Shown here piece after piece: positions 7,711 to 15,286 of a DNA stretch of 30,457 nt. Under the pieces are notes generated by a model that worked only from the letters and a program-made list of their open reading frames with translations, had not been told where the DNA came from and ran no database searches. The stretch's first letter is position 1. Each line of letters begins with the position of its first letter. Position numbers and translations under genes: made by a program. This DNA is from Pseudomonadota bacterium (GTDB lineage Bacteria > Pseudomonadota > Gammaproteobacteria > Acidiferrobacterales > Sulfurifustaceae): NCBI GenBank assembly GCA_020354085.1, contig CP070641.1, positions 1,623,079 to 1,653,535 on the forward strand, written 5' to 3'.

Positions 7711-8547
7711 ATGCTCTCGCGCGCTGTTTGGGTAGTTGCCGTGATACTTGCTGCGAGTTCGGCGCACGCCGCCGACAACGGGCATGGCGGCGCGCACACT
7801 CCCGGTCGCCAGATCGACGAGCCGACGGCCTTGAAGCTGAGCCAGGCGGCCATCGGTCGTACGCTTAGCGTGGATTATCGTTTCACGACCAGCGAGGGTC
7901 AGACGCTGACGCTCGGCGATCTACGCGGCAAGCCGCTGGTGATCAGCCTTATCTATACGAGCTGCTACCACGTCTGTCCCACCATTACCCAGACGGTTGA
8001 GCGCACGGTGCGCGCGGCGCGCGGCGCGCTCGGTGAGGACAGTTTCCGGGTGGTGACCATTGGCTTCGACACACCCAACGACACGCCCGAGCGCATGCGC
8101 AGCTATGCGCGCGAACGCGGTATCAAGACGAAAAATTGGCATTTCTTGTCGACCGATGCCGCCACTATCCAGGCGCTGACCAAGGATTTGGGCTTTACGT
8201 ATTTCGCCTCGCCCAAAGGCTTCGATCATTTGTCGCAGACCACGATCGTGGATGGCGAGGGCAAGGTTTACCGACCAGTGTACGGCGAGAGTTTCGCCAT
8301 ACCGACCCTGGTCGAGCCGCTCAAGGACCTGGTGTTCGGCCGCAAGGCGAGCACCAAGAATTGGGACGGCTGGATCAACGGCATCAAGTTCTTCTGCACG
8401 GTGTACGACCCCACCGCCGGGCGCTACAAGTTCGATTACTCCTTGTTTGTCGCGATCGCGAGTGGAATATTGAGCCTCGGCGTGGTGGCGATCTTTGTGG
8501 TGCGCGCATGGCGCCAGCACGACGGAGGGCCACAGCGCCCGGCGTGA
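7711..8547 (+). CDS. senC: SCO1/SenC copper chaperone with C-terminal membrane anchor
   Basis: The product is a periplasmic thioredoxin-fold copper chaperone for CuA assembly. From the chosen ATG at 7711 the N-terminus is a good signal peptide (residues 1-20, ending SAHA). The frame is open to an earlier ATG at 7684 inside ctaB, but that adds nine residues unlike a signal sequence. The copper site is complete: C85-x3-C89 (TSCYHVCP) and H173 (GFDHLSQTT). A second hydrophobic helix at about 243-265 anchors the C-terminus, which ordinary SCO proteins with one N-terminal anchor lack. It lies directly after ctaB and matches the SenC that accompanies norSY in nitrifiers. Its likely client is the CuA subunit at 4516-5067. 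Confidence 0.92.
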   Translation: MLSRAVWVVAVILAASSAHAADNGHGGAHTPGRQIDEPTALKLSQAAIGRTLSVDYRFTTSEGQTLTLGDLRGKPLVISLIYTSCYHVCPTITQTVERTVRAARGALGEDSFRVVTIGFDTPNDTPERMRSYARERGIKTKNWHFLSTDAATIQALTKDLGFTYFASPKGFDHLSQTTIVDGEGKVYRPVYGESFAIPTLVEPLKDLVFGRKASTKNWDGWINGIKFFCTVYDPTAGRYKFDYSLFVAIASGILSLGVVAIFVVRAWRQHDGGPQRPA

Positions 8548-8635
8548 CGCCGGCCTTTGTTGTATCCTTGCTGCCTCGAACACGCGCTCACTATCGCGCC
8601 TGACCACCGTCGCGGCCACGCCTCGATCTCCGCAC

Positions 8636-10201
8636 ATGCTTAAAGCAATCGCGCACAATCTTTTTGAGCGTCTCGAGCGCGCCTTCGATTACGCCTTCAC
8701 GCCCGCCTGGAATCCGTTTCACTATCTGGGCGCGCTGGGTTGGTACTTCTTCTGGATCGTGTTGGTTAGCGGCATTTATCTATTCATTTTCTTCGACACC
8801 GGCATCGTCCATGCCTATGAAGCGGTCGAGGCCATCACCCATGCACAGTGGTACGCGGGCGGCGTGATGCGCAGCCTGCACCGTTACGCCTCCGATGCAC
8901 TGGTGGTCGTGGTGTTCGTCCACATCCTGCGCGAGTGGGCCAAGGACCGCTATCGCGGGGCGCGCTGGTTCGCCTGGTTCACCGGCGTGCCGTTGCTGTG
9001 GTTCATCTACATCTGCGGCATCAGCGGCTACTGGTTGGTGTGGGACGAGCTCGCCCAGTACATCGCGGTCGCCACCACCGAGTGGCTCGACACGCTCGGG
9101 GTGTTCGGCGAGCCGCTGGCGCGCAACTTCCTCAACCACAACGCCCTGTCCGATCGCTTCTTCACGCTCATGGTGTTCGTGCACATCCTGGTGCCGCTGC
9201 TGATGCTGTTTCTCATGTGGATACACATCCAGCGCAACAGCCACGCCCTGGTCAATCCACCCTTAGGCCTCGCGCTCGGCACGCTCATCACCATGACGGT
9301 GATGTCGCTCATGCACCCGGCACTGTCGCATCCGCCGGCTGACCTCGATCGCGTGGTGACCACCGCCAACCTCGATTGGTATTACCTCGCCGTCTATCCG
9401 CTGCTGGACGTCATGCCGGGCCGCTGGTTGTGGGCGGCGCTTGGTATCGGGACGTTGCTGTTGCTCATCACACCGTGGGTGCCGCCGCTGCGCCGCCCTC
9501 CGGTGGCGGCCGTGAACCTACCCAATTGCAACGGCTGCGCACGTTGTGTCGCCGACTGCCCATTTAACGCCATCGAGATGCGCGCGCGGACCGATGGTCT
9601 GCCGTTCGAGCAGGAAGCGGTGGTGGATGCGGGAAATTGTGTTGCCTGCGGTGTGTGTGCCGGCGCCTGTCCAACCAGCACCCCGTTTCGGCGCGCATCA
9701 GAACTGGTTCCGGGCATCGATCTGCCCGATGTGTCGATCGCGGCGCTGCGCGAGCAGACGCTTGCGGCCTGCGCCAAGCTCGCGGGCGAGGCGCGCGTGC
9801 TGATCTATGGTTGCGAACATGGCCCGCCCATCGAACAACTGGCGAGCGAGTCAGTCGCGACCGTGCGATTGCGCTGTAGCGGACAGTTACCGCCGGCTTT
9901 TATCGATTTCGCGCTCACGCGCGGTCACGTTGATGGTGTGCTGATCGCCGGCTGCCGTCCCGGCGACTGCCACTATCGCTTGGGCGGGCAGTGGGCGCGG
10001 GCGCGCATCGCGGCCACGCGCGATCCGCAGTTGCGCGCGCGCGTGCCGCGTGAGCGCCTGGAGCTCTTGTGGAGTGGCATGAGCGGACTCGCGAAACTCG
10101 AACGCACGCTCGCGGCGCTGCGTGCGCGGTTAGTCCCGTTGGGCAGCTATCAGCGCCCGCATCAACCCAAGACAGCGCAGGAATCGGGCAATGGCAATTA
10201 G
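8636..10201 (+). CDS. Cytochrome b - 2×[4Fe-4S] ferredoxin - MvhD/FlpD-like fusion
   Basis: The product is 521 residues in three modules. Residues 1-285 form a cytochrome b/b6-type membrane domain. Four heme ligands are placed exactly 14 apart on two helices, H82/H96 and H183/H197. Residues 298-350 hold two ferredoxin clusters, CX2CX2CX3CP at C298-C308 and at C335-C345. Residues 385-480 resemble the delta subunit of methyl-viologen hydrogenase (MvhD/FlpD): cysteines C393, C414, C440 and C445, with the signature GCRPGDCHYRLGG. The ATG at 8636 begins the conserved amphipathic cytochrome b helix; an upstream in-frame extension back to 8495 is low-complexity and overlaps senC. The architecture suggests electron transfer between a cytoplasmic donor and the quinone pool or periplasm. 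Its partner is unknown. Co-location suggests delivery of electrons to NO or nitrite reduction. Confidence 0.85.
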   Translation: MLKAIAHNLFERLERAFDYAFTPAWNPFHYLGALGWYFFWIVLVSGIYLFIFFDTGIVHAYEAVEAITHAQWYAGGVMRSLHRYASDALVVVVFVHILREWAKDRYRGARWFAWFTGVPLLWFIYICGISGYWLVWDELAQYIAVATTEWLDTLGVFGEPLARNFLNHNALSDRFFTLMVFVHILVPLLMLFLMWIHIQRNSHALVNPPLGLALGTLITMTVMSLMHPALSHPPADLDRVVTTANLDWYYLAVYPLLDVMPGRWLWAALGIGTLLLLITPWVPPLRRPPVAAVNLPNCNGCARCVADCPFNAIEMRARTDGLPFEQEAVVDAGNCVACGVCAGACPTSTPFRRASELVPGIDLPDVSIAALREQTLAACAKLAGEARVLIYGCEHGPPIEQLASESVATVRLRCSGQLPPAFIDFALTRGHVDGVLIAGCRPGDCHYRLGGQWARARIAATRDPQLRARVPRERLELLWSGMSGLAKLERTLAALRARLVPLGSYQRPHQPKTAQESGNGN

Positions 10202-10697
10202 GCCGCTTGCCATCGTCGGCCAGCTCGTTGCCTACGCGGCCTTTATGGCCGTCATCGGCTATTTTGCCGCGGCACCCGCCTATTCGCCGTTCCCATCCGA
10301 TCAGGCGCAGATAAAACTGTCGTTTCGCCACACGGGTCCGCCCAAGGTCGAGTGCCGACGGCTAACACCCGAAGAGATCGCCAAGCTTGCTCCCAACATG
10401 CGCCGCGCGGTCGACTGTCCGCGTGAACGGCTGCCGATCGCCGTCGAGGTCGAGCTGGATGGCAAGATCCTTTACGCGGCCACGTTGCCGCCCACCGGCA
10501 TTTGGAAGGACGGGTCGTCCAAGATTTACGAAACGTTTGCCGTTTTACCCGGGCGGCATACACTGACCGCTCGGCTTCGGGATTCACGGCGCGCGGAGGG
10601 TTTTGATCACACGCGTCGTGAAGAGATCGAGCTTCGGCCGCGGCAAAACTTCGTCATCGAGTTCCGCGGGGATCGCGGCGGGTTTATTTTCGAGTAG
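10191..10697 (+). CDS. Membrane-anchored protein of unknown function
   Basis: I do not recognise this 168-residue protein. One hydrophobic helix at about residues 5-29 could be an anchor or an uncleaved signal. The remaining 135 residues look like a soluble, beta-rich periplasmic domain with two cysteines (VECRRL and AVDCPRE) about 22 residues apart. A pattern near PGRHTLTARLRDS recalls beta-sandwich domains. The ATG overlaps the end of the cytochrome b/MvhD fusion by 11 nt, so the two are probably translationally coupled. Nine nucleotides separate it from the hemerythrin. Its fixed place suggests an accessory of the reductase or of the fusion protein. Confidence 0.8.
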   Translation: MAIRPLAIVGQLVAYAAFMAVIGYFAAAPAYSPFPSDQAQIKLSFRHTGPPKVECRRLTPEEIAKLAPNMRRAVDCPRERLPIAVEVELDGKILYAATLPPTGIWKDGSSKIYETFAVLPGRHTLTARLRDSRRAEGFDHTRREEIELRPRQNFVIEFRGDRGGFIFE

Positions 10698-10705
10698 ATA
10701 TCGTT

Positions 10706-11101
10706 ATGGCACTGGTCGAATGGCGTGAGGAATTCAAGCTCGGTATCGCCTCGGTGGACCACGAGCACGAGGAGTTGATCGCGCTCATCAACGAGGTGCA
10801 CAGGCAACTGCACTCGCCCGATTCCACGTTAACGGTGAGCGACTACTTGGGTGAGATCTTCGCGCGCATCAGCGCGCATTTCGCGCTGGAAGAACGCATC
10901 ATGCAAACCAGCAGCTACGATCGGTACAAGGAACACAAAGCCGACCACGAGCGCCTGCTCGACGGCATCCGCGACCTCATGGACGACTACGAGGACCGGT
11001 TGCATTACGACGAGGCCGGCTTCGCCGAGTCACTGCGTCGTTGGTTCACCGAGCACTTCAAGACCCACGACGCGCGGTTGCACAAGCACCTTCCCCACTA
11101 G
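10706..11101 (+). CDS. Bacteriohemerythrin
   Basis: A single-domain hemerythrin of 131 residues. All seven di-iron ligands are present in the family spacing: H21, H58, E62, H77, H81, H117 and D122. Hemerythrins bind O2 reversibly and in several denitrifiers bind or buffer NO. A place at the end of the NOR-like operon favours an NO- or O2-binding role, but that is inference. There is no signal peptide, so it is cytoplasmic. The ORF lies 9 nt after the preceding gene and its stop overlaps the end of the minus-strand gene by four bases. Confidence 0.93.
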   Translation: MALVEWREEFKLGIASVDHEHEELIALINEVHRQLHSPDSTLTVSDYLGEIFARISAHFALEERIMQTSSYDRYKEHKADHERLLDGIRDLMDDYEDRLHYDEAGFAESLRRWFTEHFKTHDARLHKHLPH

Positions 11102-11295
11102 TGTGGCGTGGTCGGCGCGATCCAGAAGTGCTGGATCAATTGGAAAGTCACGACCGCCAGAACCAGCAGGATGCCAAAGAAAATCAGCGTGCGATTTTCA
11201 AGGCGCGCGCCGCGTTTGATCTCAATTCGGTTCAGTATCCAGTCAGCGGCCAGGTACAGAAGAATCCCGACCAAAGTGTAGTAGACGATCTGCAC
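11098..11295 (-). CDS. Small two-helix membrane protein
   Basis: This 65-residue ORF starts at a GTG with a well-placed GAGGAG ribosome site. Two hydrophobic segments (about residues 5-20 and 37-57) flank a basic loop (NRIEIKRGARLENR), so the topology is probably both ends out. I do not recognise a family. It is convergent with the hemerythrin and divergent from the nirI-like gene, sharing with the latter an FNR/DNR box. On the minus strand a TACGGT at 11332-11327 lies within 1 nt of the expected -10 position for that box. The composition is unlike a random antisense frame, which supports a real gene. Confidence 0.65.
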   Translation of the reverse strand: MQIVYYTLVGILLYLAADWILNRIEIKRGARLENRTLIFFGILLVLAVVTFQLIQHFWIAPTTPH

Positions 11296-11353
11296 GCGCG
11301 CTCCTCATCCATTCGCCACGGGGCGTACCGTAGCTGACCTATCGGCTTGCGAT

Positions 11354-11367
11354 TTGATCAAAATCAA
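11354..11367. promoter_or_regulatory. FNR-type operator (TTGAT-N4-ATCAA), divergent
   Basis: TTGATcaaaATCAA is the exact E. coli FNR consensus palindrome. It lies 59 nt before the nirI-like GTG and 58 nt before the start of the minus-strand small membrane gene, so it can serve both. The minus-strand -10 candidate is TACGGT (11332-11327). On the plus strand the best candidates are GAGAGT (11389) and TAGGCT (11394), both weaker. Confidence 0.82.
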
Positions 11368-11426
11368 GGTTTGCCCGCCATAGTCGGCGAGAGTAGGCTG
11401 GACTCTCATCCAAGCCCTCGGTAAAC

Positions 11427-13043
11427 GTGCCCCGCGTCTTCGTTACGCTTGTAGTCTTATTGCTGTCGGGTGTTGTGTACGCCGACGGCATTGCCGACGC
11501 CTACCCGCAAGCCAGGACATTTTTTCCCGACGCCGACCACTTCGGGCCGCTCGCGGGCGACCCACGCGCGGCGCCGGTCTATAAAGCCGGCAAGCCGATT
11601 GGCTACCTGTTCCTCAGCAAGGACATCGTACGTATCCCGGCGTACTCCGGGCGCCCGATCAACAATCTCGTCGGCCTCGACATGAACGGCCGTATCGTCG
11701 GGGCGACGATCGTCGAGCACGAAGAACCGATTCTGCAGGCCGGCGTCTCGGAAGACGACCTGCGCCGTTTTGTCGCCCAGTATCCCGGCAAATCGGCGCT
11801 CGATCGGATCACCGTCGGTGCCGAGCGCGAGGGTTATGTCGCGATCGATACCATTTCCGGGGCGACCATCACGGTCATGGTGGAGAACGCGACCATCACC
11901 GGCGCGGCGCGCCGCGTCGCCGAGTCGCGCGGCTTGGGCGTCGTCCCCAAAAGCGCGCCGCGCGCGCTGGTCCGACCGGTGACACCGCCGGAGCCGCCTG
12001 CTGCCGCGGCGCCGCGAGCAGATGCGCCCCCGGTCATCACAAGCAAGACCGCGCCTGAGATCTTGCCCATGACCATCGCGGACGAGCCGCTGTGGGTATT
12101 CGTATGGCAGGAACGCAAGCTCAAGATCGCGTTGTTGGTGTTTGGCCTGGTGGTGTTGAGCCTGATCCTGGTGTTCCAGGATTTTCTTGCCAAGCATCCA
12201 ACGTTTCTGCGTCGGTTGCGCAACGCTTTCCTGGTCTACACGCTGGTATTCATTGGCTGGTATGCGCTTGGTCAGTTGTCGGTGGTGAACGTGCTGACGT
12301 TTATTCATTCCGCCATGCACCAGTTCCAATGGGACACGTTCCTGATCGACCCAATGCTATTCATCCTGTGGTCGTTCGTTGCCATGACCCTGTTGCTATG
12401 GGGGCGGGGTGTGTACTGCGGCTGGTTGTGCCCATTCGGCGCGCTGCAGGAGCTGGTTTACCAAGTCGGGCAATGGTTCAAGCTGCCGAAGCACGAATTC
12501 GCGCAAGCGGTGCACGAGCGTCTGTGGGCGCTGAAGTACGTCATCCTGCTCGCGCTTTTTGGTGTGTCGCTGCAATCCATGAGCCAGGCCGAATACATGG
12601 CCGAGGTCGAGCCGTTCAAGACCGCGATCAATCTGTATTTCATGCGCGAGTGGGGGTACGTCCTGTATGCCGGTGGCTTGGTGGCCGTATCGCTCTTCAA
12701 CCGCAAGCTCTACTGCAAGTACCTCTGTCCGCTCGGCGCCGCGCTCACGATTGCGGCCAAGTTCCGCATCTTCGACTGGTTGCGCCGGCATCGTGAATGC
12801 GGGCGCCCCTGCCAGGTGTGCGCCGAGGAATGCGAGGTCCAGGCGATACGCAAGAACGGCGAGATCAATGCCAACGAATGCCACTACTGCCTCGATTGTC
12901 AGGTTACATACTGGAACGATCGCAAATGCCCGCCGGAGGTCGATCGGCGCAAGCGCCGCGAGCGCGCGCTGCGCGCGCGCGAAGTGGTGGGCGACACGGG
13001 GCGGCACGAGGACGACCGTGCGGTCCGCCAGGACAGCGCTTGA
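11427..13043 (+). CDS. nirI: NirI/NosR-family membrane flavo-iron-sulfur protein
   Basis: The product is 538 residues. An N-terminal signal peptide (1-19) leads to a periplasmic FMN-binding domain with the covalent-flavin motif SGAT (144-147, T147). A Pro/Ala linker (about 175-215) follows, then five or so membrane helices. Two cytoplasmic loops carry CX3CP motifs (C331/C335 and C430/C434), and the C-terminal polyferredoxin has C458-x3-C462-x2-C465-x3-C469 and C485, C488, C491, C501. NosR and NirI feed electrons to, or are needed for expression of, N2O reductase and NirS respectively. No nos gene is present and nirS follows directly, so NirI is the better name. It is shorter than usual NosR/NirI proteins (roughly 650-750 residues). 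The start is GTG with a weak ribosome site, chosen for the signal peptide. Confidence 0.85.
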   Translation: MPRVFVTLVVLLLSGVVYADGIADAYPQARTFFPDADHFGPLAGDPRAAPVYKAGKPIGYLFLSKDIVRIPAYSGRPINNLVGLDMNGRIVGATIVEHEEPILQAGVSEDDLRRFVAQYPGKSALDRITVGAEREGYVAIDTISGATITVMVENATITGAARRVAESRGLGVVPKSAPRALVRPVTPPEPPAAAAPRADAPPVITSKTAPEILPMTIADEPLWVFVWQERKLKIALLVFGLVVLSLILVFQDFLAKHPTFLRRLRNAFLVYTLVFIGWYALGQLSVVNVLTFIHSAMHQFQWDTFLIDPMLFILWSFVAMTLLLWGRGVYCGWLCPFGALQELVYQVGQWFKLPKHEFAQAVHERLWALKYVILLALFGVSLQSMSQAEYMAEVEPFKTAINLYFMREWGYVLYAGGLVAVSLFNRKLYCKYLCPLGAALTIAAKFRIFDWLRRHRECGRPCQVCAEECEVQAIRKNGEINANECHYCLDCQVTYWNDRKCPPEVDRRKRRERALRAREVVGDTGRHEDDRAVRQDSA

Positions 13044-13130
13044 GGGGCGACGATCGCCGGCGTTGGGGAAGGGCGAGCTCCCGGCGGCGCGGTTCCGGCC
13101 GACTCAGATCCCAACAACCGTCGTTGATTC

Positions 13131-13144
13131 TTGACCGAGGTCAA
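13131..13144 (+). promoter_or_regulatory. FNR/DNR-type operator of nirS1 (TTGAC-N4-GTCAA)
   Basis: TTGACcgagGTCAA is a perfect inverted repeat 88 nt before the nirS1 start. TAGAGT at 13167-13172 begins 22 nt after the box, exactly where a -10 should lie if the dimer is centred at -41.5. The predicted transcription start is near 13179. Confidence 0.85.
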
Positions 13145-13232
13145 GGAATCGGGGCCACGGCGTTCCTAGAGTCGAGCACCATAGAATGTCGTGTCGTTCC
13201 CACCGCAATACCTGCGAACAAAGGAGCGCTCC

Positions 13233-14984
13233 ATGCACAGAGTGAGCAAAGCTGCGAACCTCAAGCTAGCCACTGCCTTGGTTGCGTTCATGGCGCTGCC
13301 GCCGCTGGCGGGCAGCCTCATGGCCGCCGAGCAAAAACCGGTGCATCCCGGCACACCCGAGGCAGAACTGCGGTACAAGGGCGCGCCGGTGCCCATCAAG
13401 CCCGAGGAGGCGAAGGACGTCGTAACGCCCAAGGCACCGCCGCTGAAACCAGAGGAGTTCGCGCGCGCCAAGCAGCTTTACTTCGAGCGCTGCGCCGGCT
13501 GTCACGGGGTGCTGCGCAAGGGTGCGACCGGCAAGCCCCTCACGCCGGATATCACGCTCGGCAAGGGCACTGACTACCTCAAGATATTTGTGAACTACGG
13601 TTCACCCGCTGGCATGCCGAACTTCGGCACCGGCGGCGAGCTCAAGGCCGCCGACATCGACTTGATGGCCAAGTTTCTGCAACACGAGCCGCCGACACCG
13701 CCTGAGTACGGCATGAAGGAAATGAGGGCTTCGTGGAAGGTATTGATTCCGCCGGCGAAGCGTCCGACCAAACAGCAGAACAAGATCAATCTCAGTAATC
13801 TGTTCTCGGTGACGTTGCGCGATACCGGCGAAGTGGCGTTGATCGACGGCGATACCAAGCAGATCGTCAATATCGTGAAGACCGGCTATGCGGTGCATAT
13901 CTCGCGCCTGTCTTCTTCCGGGCGCTATCTTTATGTCATCGGGCGCGATGCCAAGATCAACCTGATCGATCTGTGGATGGCGAAGCCCGACAACGTCGCC
14001 GAGATCAAGGTCGGGCTTGAGGCGCGCTCCGTCGAAACCTCCAAGTACAAGGGCTTCGAGGACAAGCTCGCGGTCGCGGGAACGTATTGGCCACCGCAAT
14101 ACGTAATGATGAAGGGCGATACGCTCGAGCCGCTCAAAATCGTATCCACGCGCGGTAACACGGTAGACACGCAGGAGTATCACCCGGAGCCGCGCGTGGC
14201 GGCGATCGTGGCCTCGCACTTTCACCCCGAGTTCGTCATCAATGTCAAAGAGACCGGCAAGATCTTGATGGTGAACTATCGGGATATCGACAATCTCAAG
14301 ACCACGGAAATCGGTGCGGCGCGCTTCCTGCACGACGGCGGCTGGGATGCGAGCAAGCGCTATTTCCTGGTGGCAGCTAATCAGTCGAACAAGATCGCCG
14401 TGGTCGACGCGAAAGAAGACCGTCTGGTCAGACTGATCGACGTTGGCAAGATTCCCCATCCGGGCCGCGGCGCGAATTTCGTCGAGCCGAAACTTGGCCC
14501 GGTATGGGCGACCGGTCACCTTGGCGATGAGTCGATTGCCCTAATAGGCACTGATCCGGAAAAGCATAAGGGCAGCGCTTGGAAGGTGGTGCGCACGCTC
14601 AAGGCGCAGGGCGGCGGTAACCTGTTCATCAAGACGCACCCGAAATCCAAGAACCTCTGGGTCGACACGGCGCTCAACCCCGATGCAGCCATCAGTCAGT
14701 CGGTAGCCGTGTTCGATATCGGCAACCTCGACAAAGGCTTCGAAGTGGTAAAGATCGCCGACATGGCCAAGCTGGGCGAAGGTCCGAAGCGTGTCGTGCA
14801 GCCCGAATACAACAAGGCCGGCGACGAGGTCTGGTTCTCCGTGTGGAACGGCAAGGACCAGGAGTCGGCGATTGTCATCATCGATGACAAGACGCGCAAG
14901 CTTAAGCACGTCATCAAAGACAAGCGCCTGGTAACGCCGACCGGCAAGTTCAACGTCTACAACACGCAGCACGACGTGTACTAA
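13233..14984 (+). CDS. nirS: Cytochrome cd1 nitrite reductase, copy 1
   Basis: This periplasmic enzyme reduces nitrite to NO. The 583-residue product starts at the ATG at 13233, which has AGGAG upstream and opens a Sec signal peptide (about 1-32); an earlier in-frame ATG at 13191 has no such support. A cytochrome c domain (C87AGCH91, Met ligand M128) is followed by an eight-bladed propeller that binds heme d1. Key residues match P. aeruginosa mature numbering with a constant offset of 40: heme c H51/M88 = H91/M128, d1 proximal H182 = H222, catalytic H327/H369 = H367 (FLHDGG) and H409 (PHPGRG). The long N-terminal arm before the heme domain is Pseudomonas-like. The C-terminus ends in the family signature TGKFNVYNTQHDVY. 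A terminator follows, so it is probably monocistronic. Confidence 0.97.
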   Translation: MHRVSKAANLKLATALVAFMALPPLAGSLMAAEQKPVHPGTPEAELRYKGAPVPIKPEEAKDVVTPKAPPLKPEEFARAKQLYFERCAGCHGVLRKGATGKPLTPDITLGKGTDYLKIFVNYGSPAGMPNFGTGGELKAADIDLMAKFLQHEPPTPPEYGMKEMRASWKVLIPPAKRPTKQQNKINLSNLFSVTLRDTGEVALIDGDTKQIVNIVKTGYAVHISRLSSSGRYLYVIGRDAKINLIDLWMAKPDNVAEIKVGLEARSVETSKYKGFEDKLAVAGTYWPPQYVMMKGDTLEPLKIVSTRGNTVDTQEYHPEPRVAAIVASHFHPEFVINVKETGKILMVNYRDIDNLKTTEIGAARFLHDGGWDASKRYFLVAANQSNKIAVVDAKEDRLVRLIDVGKIPHPGRGANFVEPKLGPVWATGHLGDESIALIGTDPEKHKGSAWKVVRTLKAQGGGNLFIKTHPKSKNLWVDTALNPDAAISQSVAVFDIGNLDKGFEVVKIADMAKLGEGPKRVVQPEYNKAGDEVWFSVWNGKDQESAIVIIDDKTRKLKHVIKDKRLVTPTGKFNVYNTQHDVY

Positions 14985-15011
14985 CGATTTTCTTCCTCCG
15001 TGTGGTGATTC

Positions 15012-15043
15012 GGGGCGGGCGTAGTGTCCGCCCCATTTTGTTT
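15012..15043 (+). terminator. Rho-independent terminator after nirS1
   Basis: GGGGCGG (15012-15018) pairs with CCGCCCC (15028-15034); a further G·U and C-G pair extend the stem to 9 bp around a 5-nt loop. The stem is followed directly by ATTTTGTTT. It separates nirS1 from the nirS2 promoter. Confidence 0.88.
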
Positions 15044-15161
15044 GGGCTGGTCGGGGCAGTGTTGCCGACACGGTTAATCCCTTCATGGAAGATTTTGAAG
15101 TCGTCATCCTGTGGGTATTGACGCTCAACGCCATCGACGCGCTATCTTGCACCTGACTGAC

Positions 15162-15175
15162 TTGATCCAGGTCAA
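15162..15175 (+). promoter_or_regulatory. Upstream FNR/DNR-type box of nirS2 (TTGAT-N4-GTCAA)
   Basis: TTGATccagGTCAA is the first of two boxes before nirS2. Its centre is 34 bp (about three helical turns) upstream of the second box. No good -10 lies at the matching distance, so it probably acts as an auxiliary or repressing site (near -75) rather than the primary activator site. Confidence 0.75.
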
Positions 15176-15195
15176 GTCTTTTCTGCCTGCTGAAA

Positions 15196-15209
15196 TTGAT
15201 GCATGTCAA
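15196..15209 (+). promoter_or_regulatory. Proximal FNR/DNR-type box of nirS2 (TTGAT-N4-GTCAA)
   Basis: TTGATgcatGTCAA lies 77 nt before the nirS2 ATG. TATAGAGT at 15231-15238 contains a -10-like hexamer within 1 nt of the class II position and repeats the TAGAGT seen at nirS1, so this box is the likely activator site. Confidence 0.82.
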
Positions 15210-15286
15210 GGTGCACCTTTGTCGCGCACCTATAGAGTGGGCACGCAGATTTCCAAACGATCAACCTCATTTAGAGGAGAGATGTC

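Noticed and set aside
8495..8635. Upstream in-frame extension of the cytochrome b fusion
   Set aside because: It overlaps senC and encodes low-complexity residues before the conserved MLKAIAHNLFERLERAF start.
11427..13043. Calling the flavo-Fe-S protein NosR
   Set aside because: No nosZ or other nos gene is in the window, and the gene directly precedes nirS; NirI fits better, though the families are hard to separate by eye.
13602..14519. Minus-strand open frame (305 codons) antisense to nirS1
   Set aside because: A shadow frame of nirS1 caused by high GC at third positions; no domain, no ribosome site.
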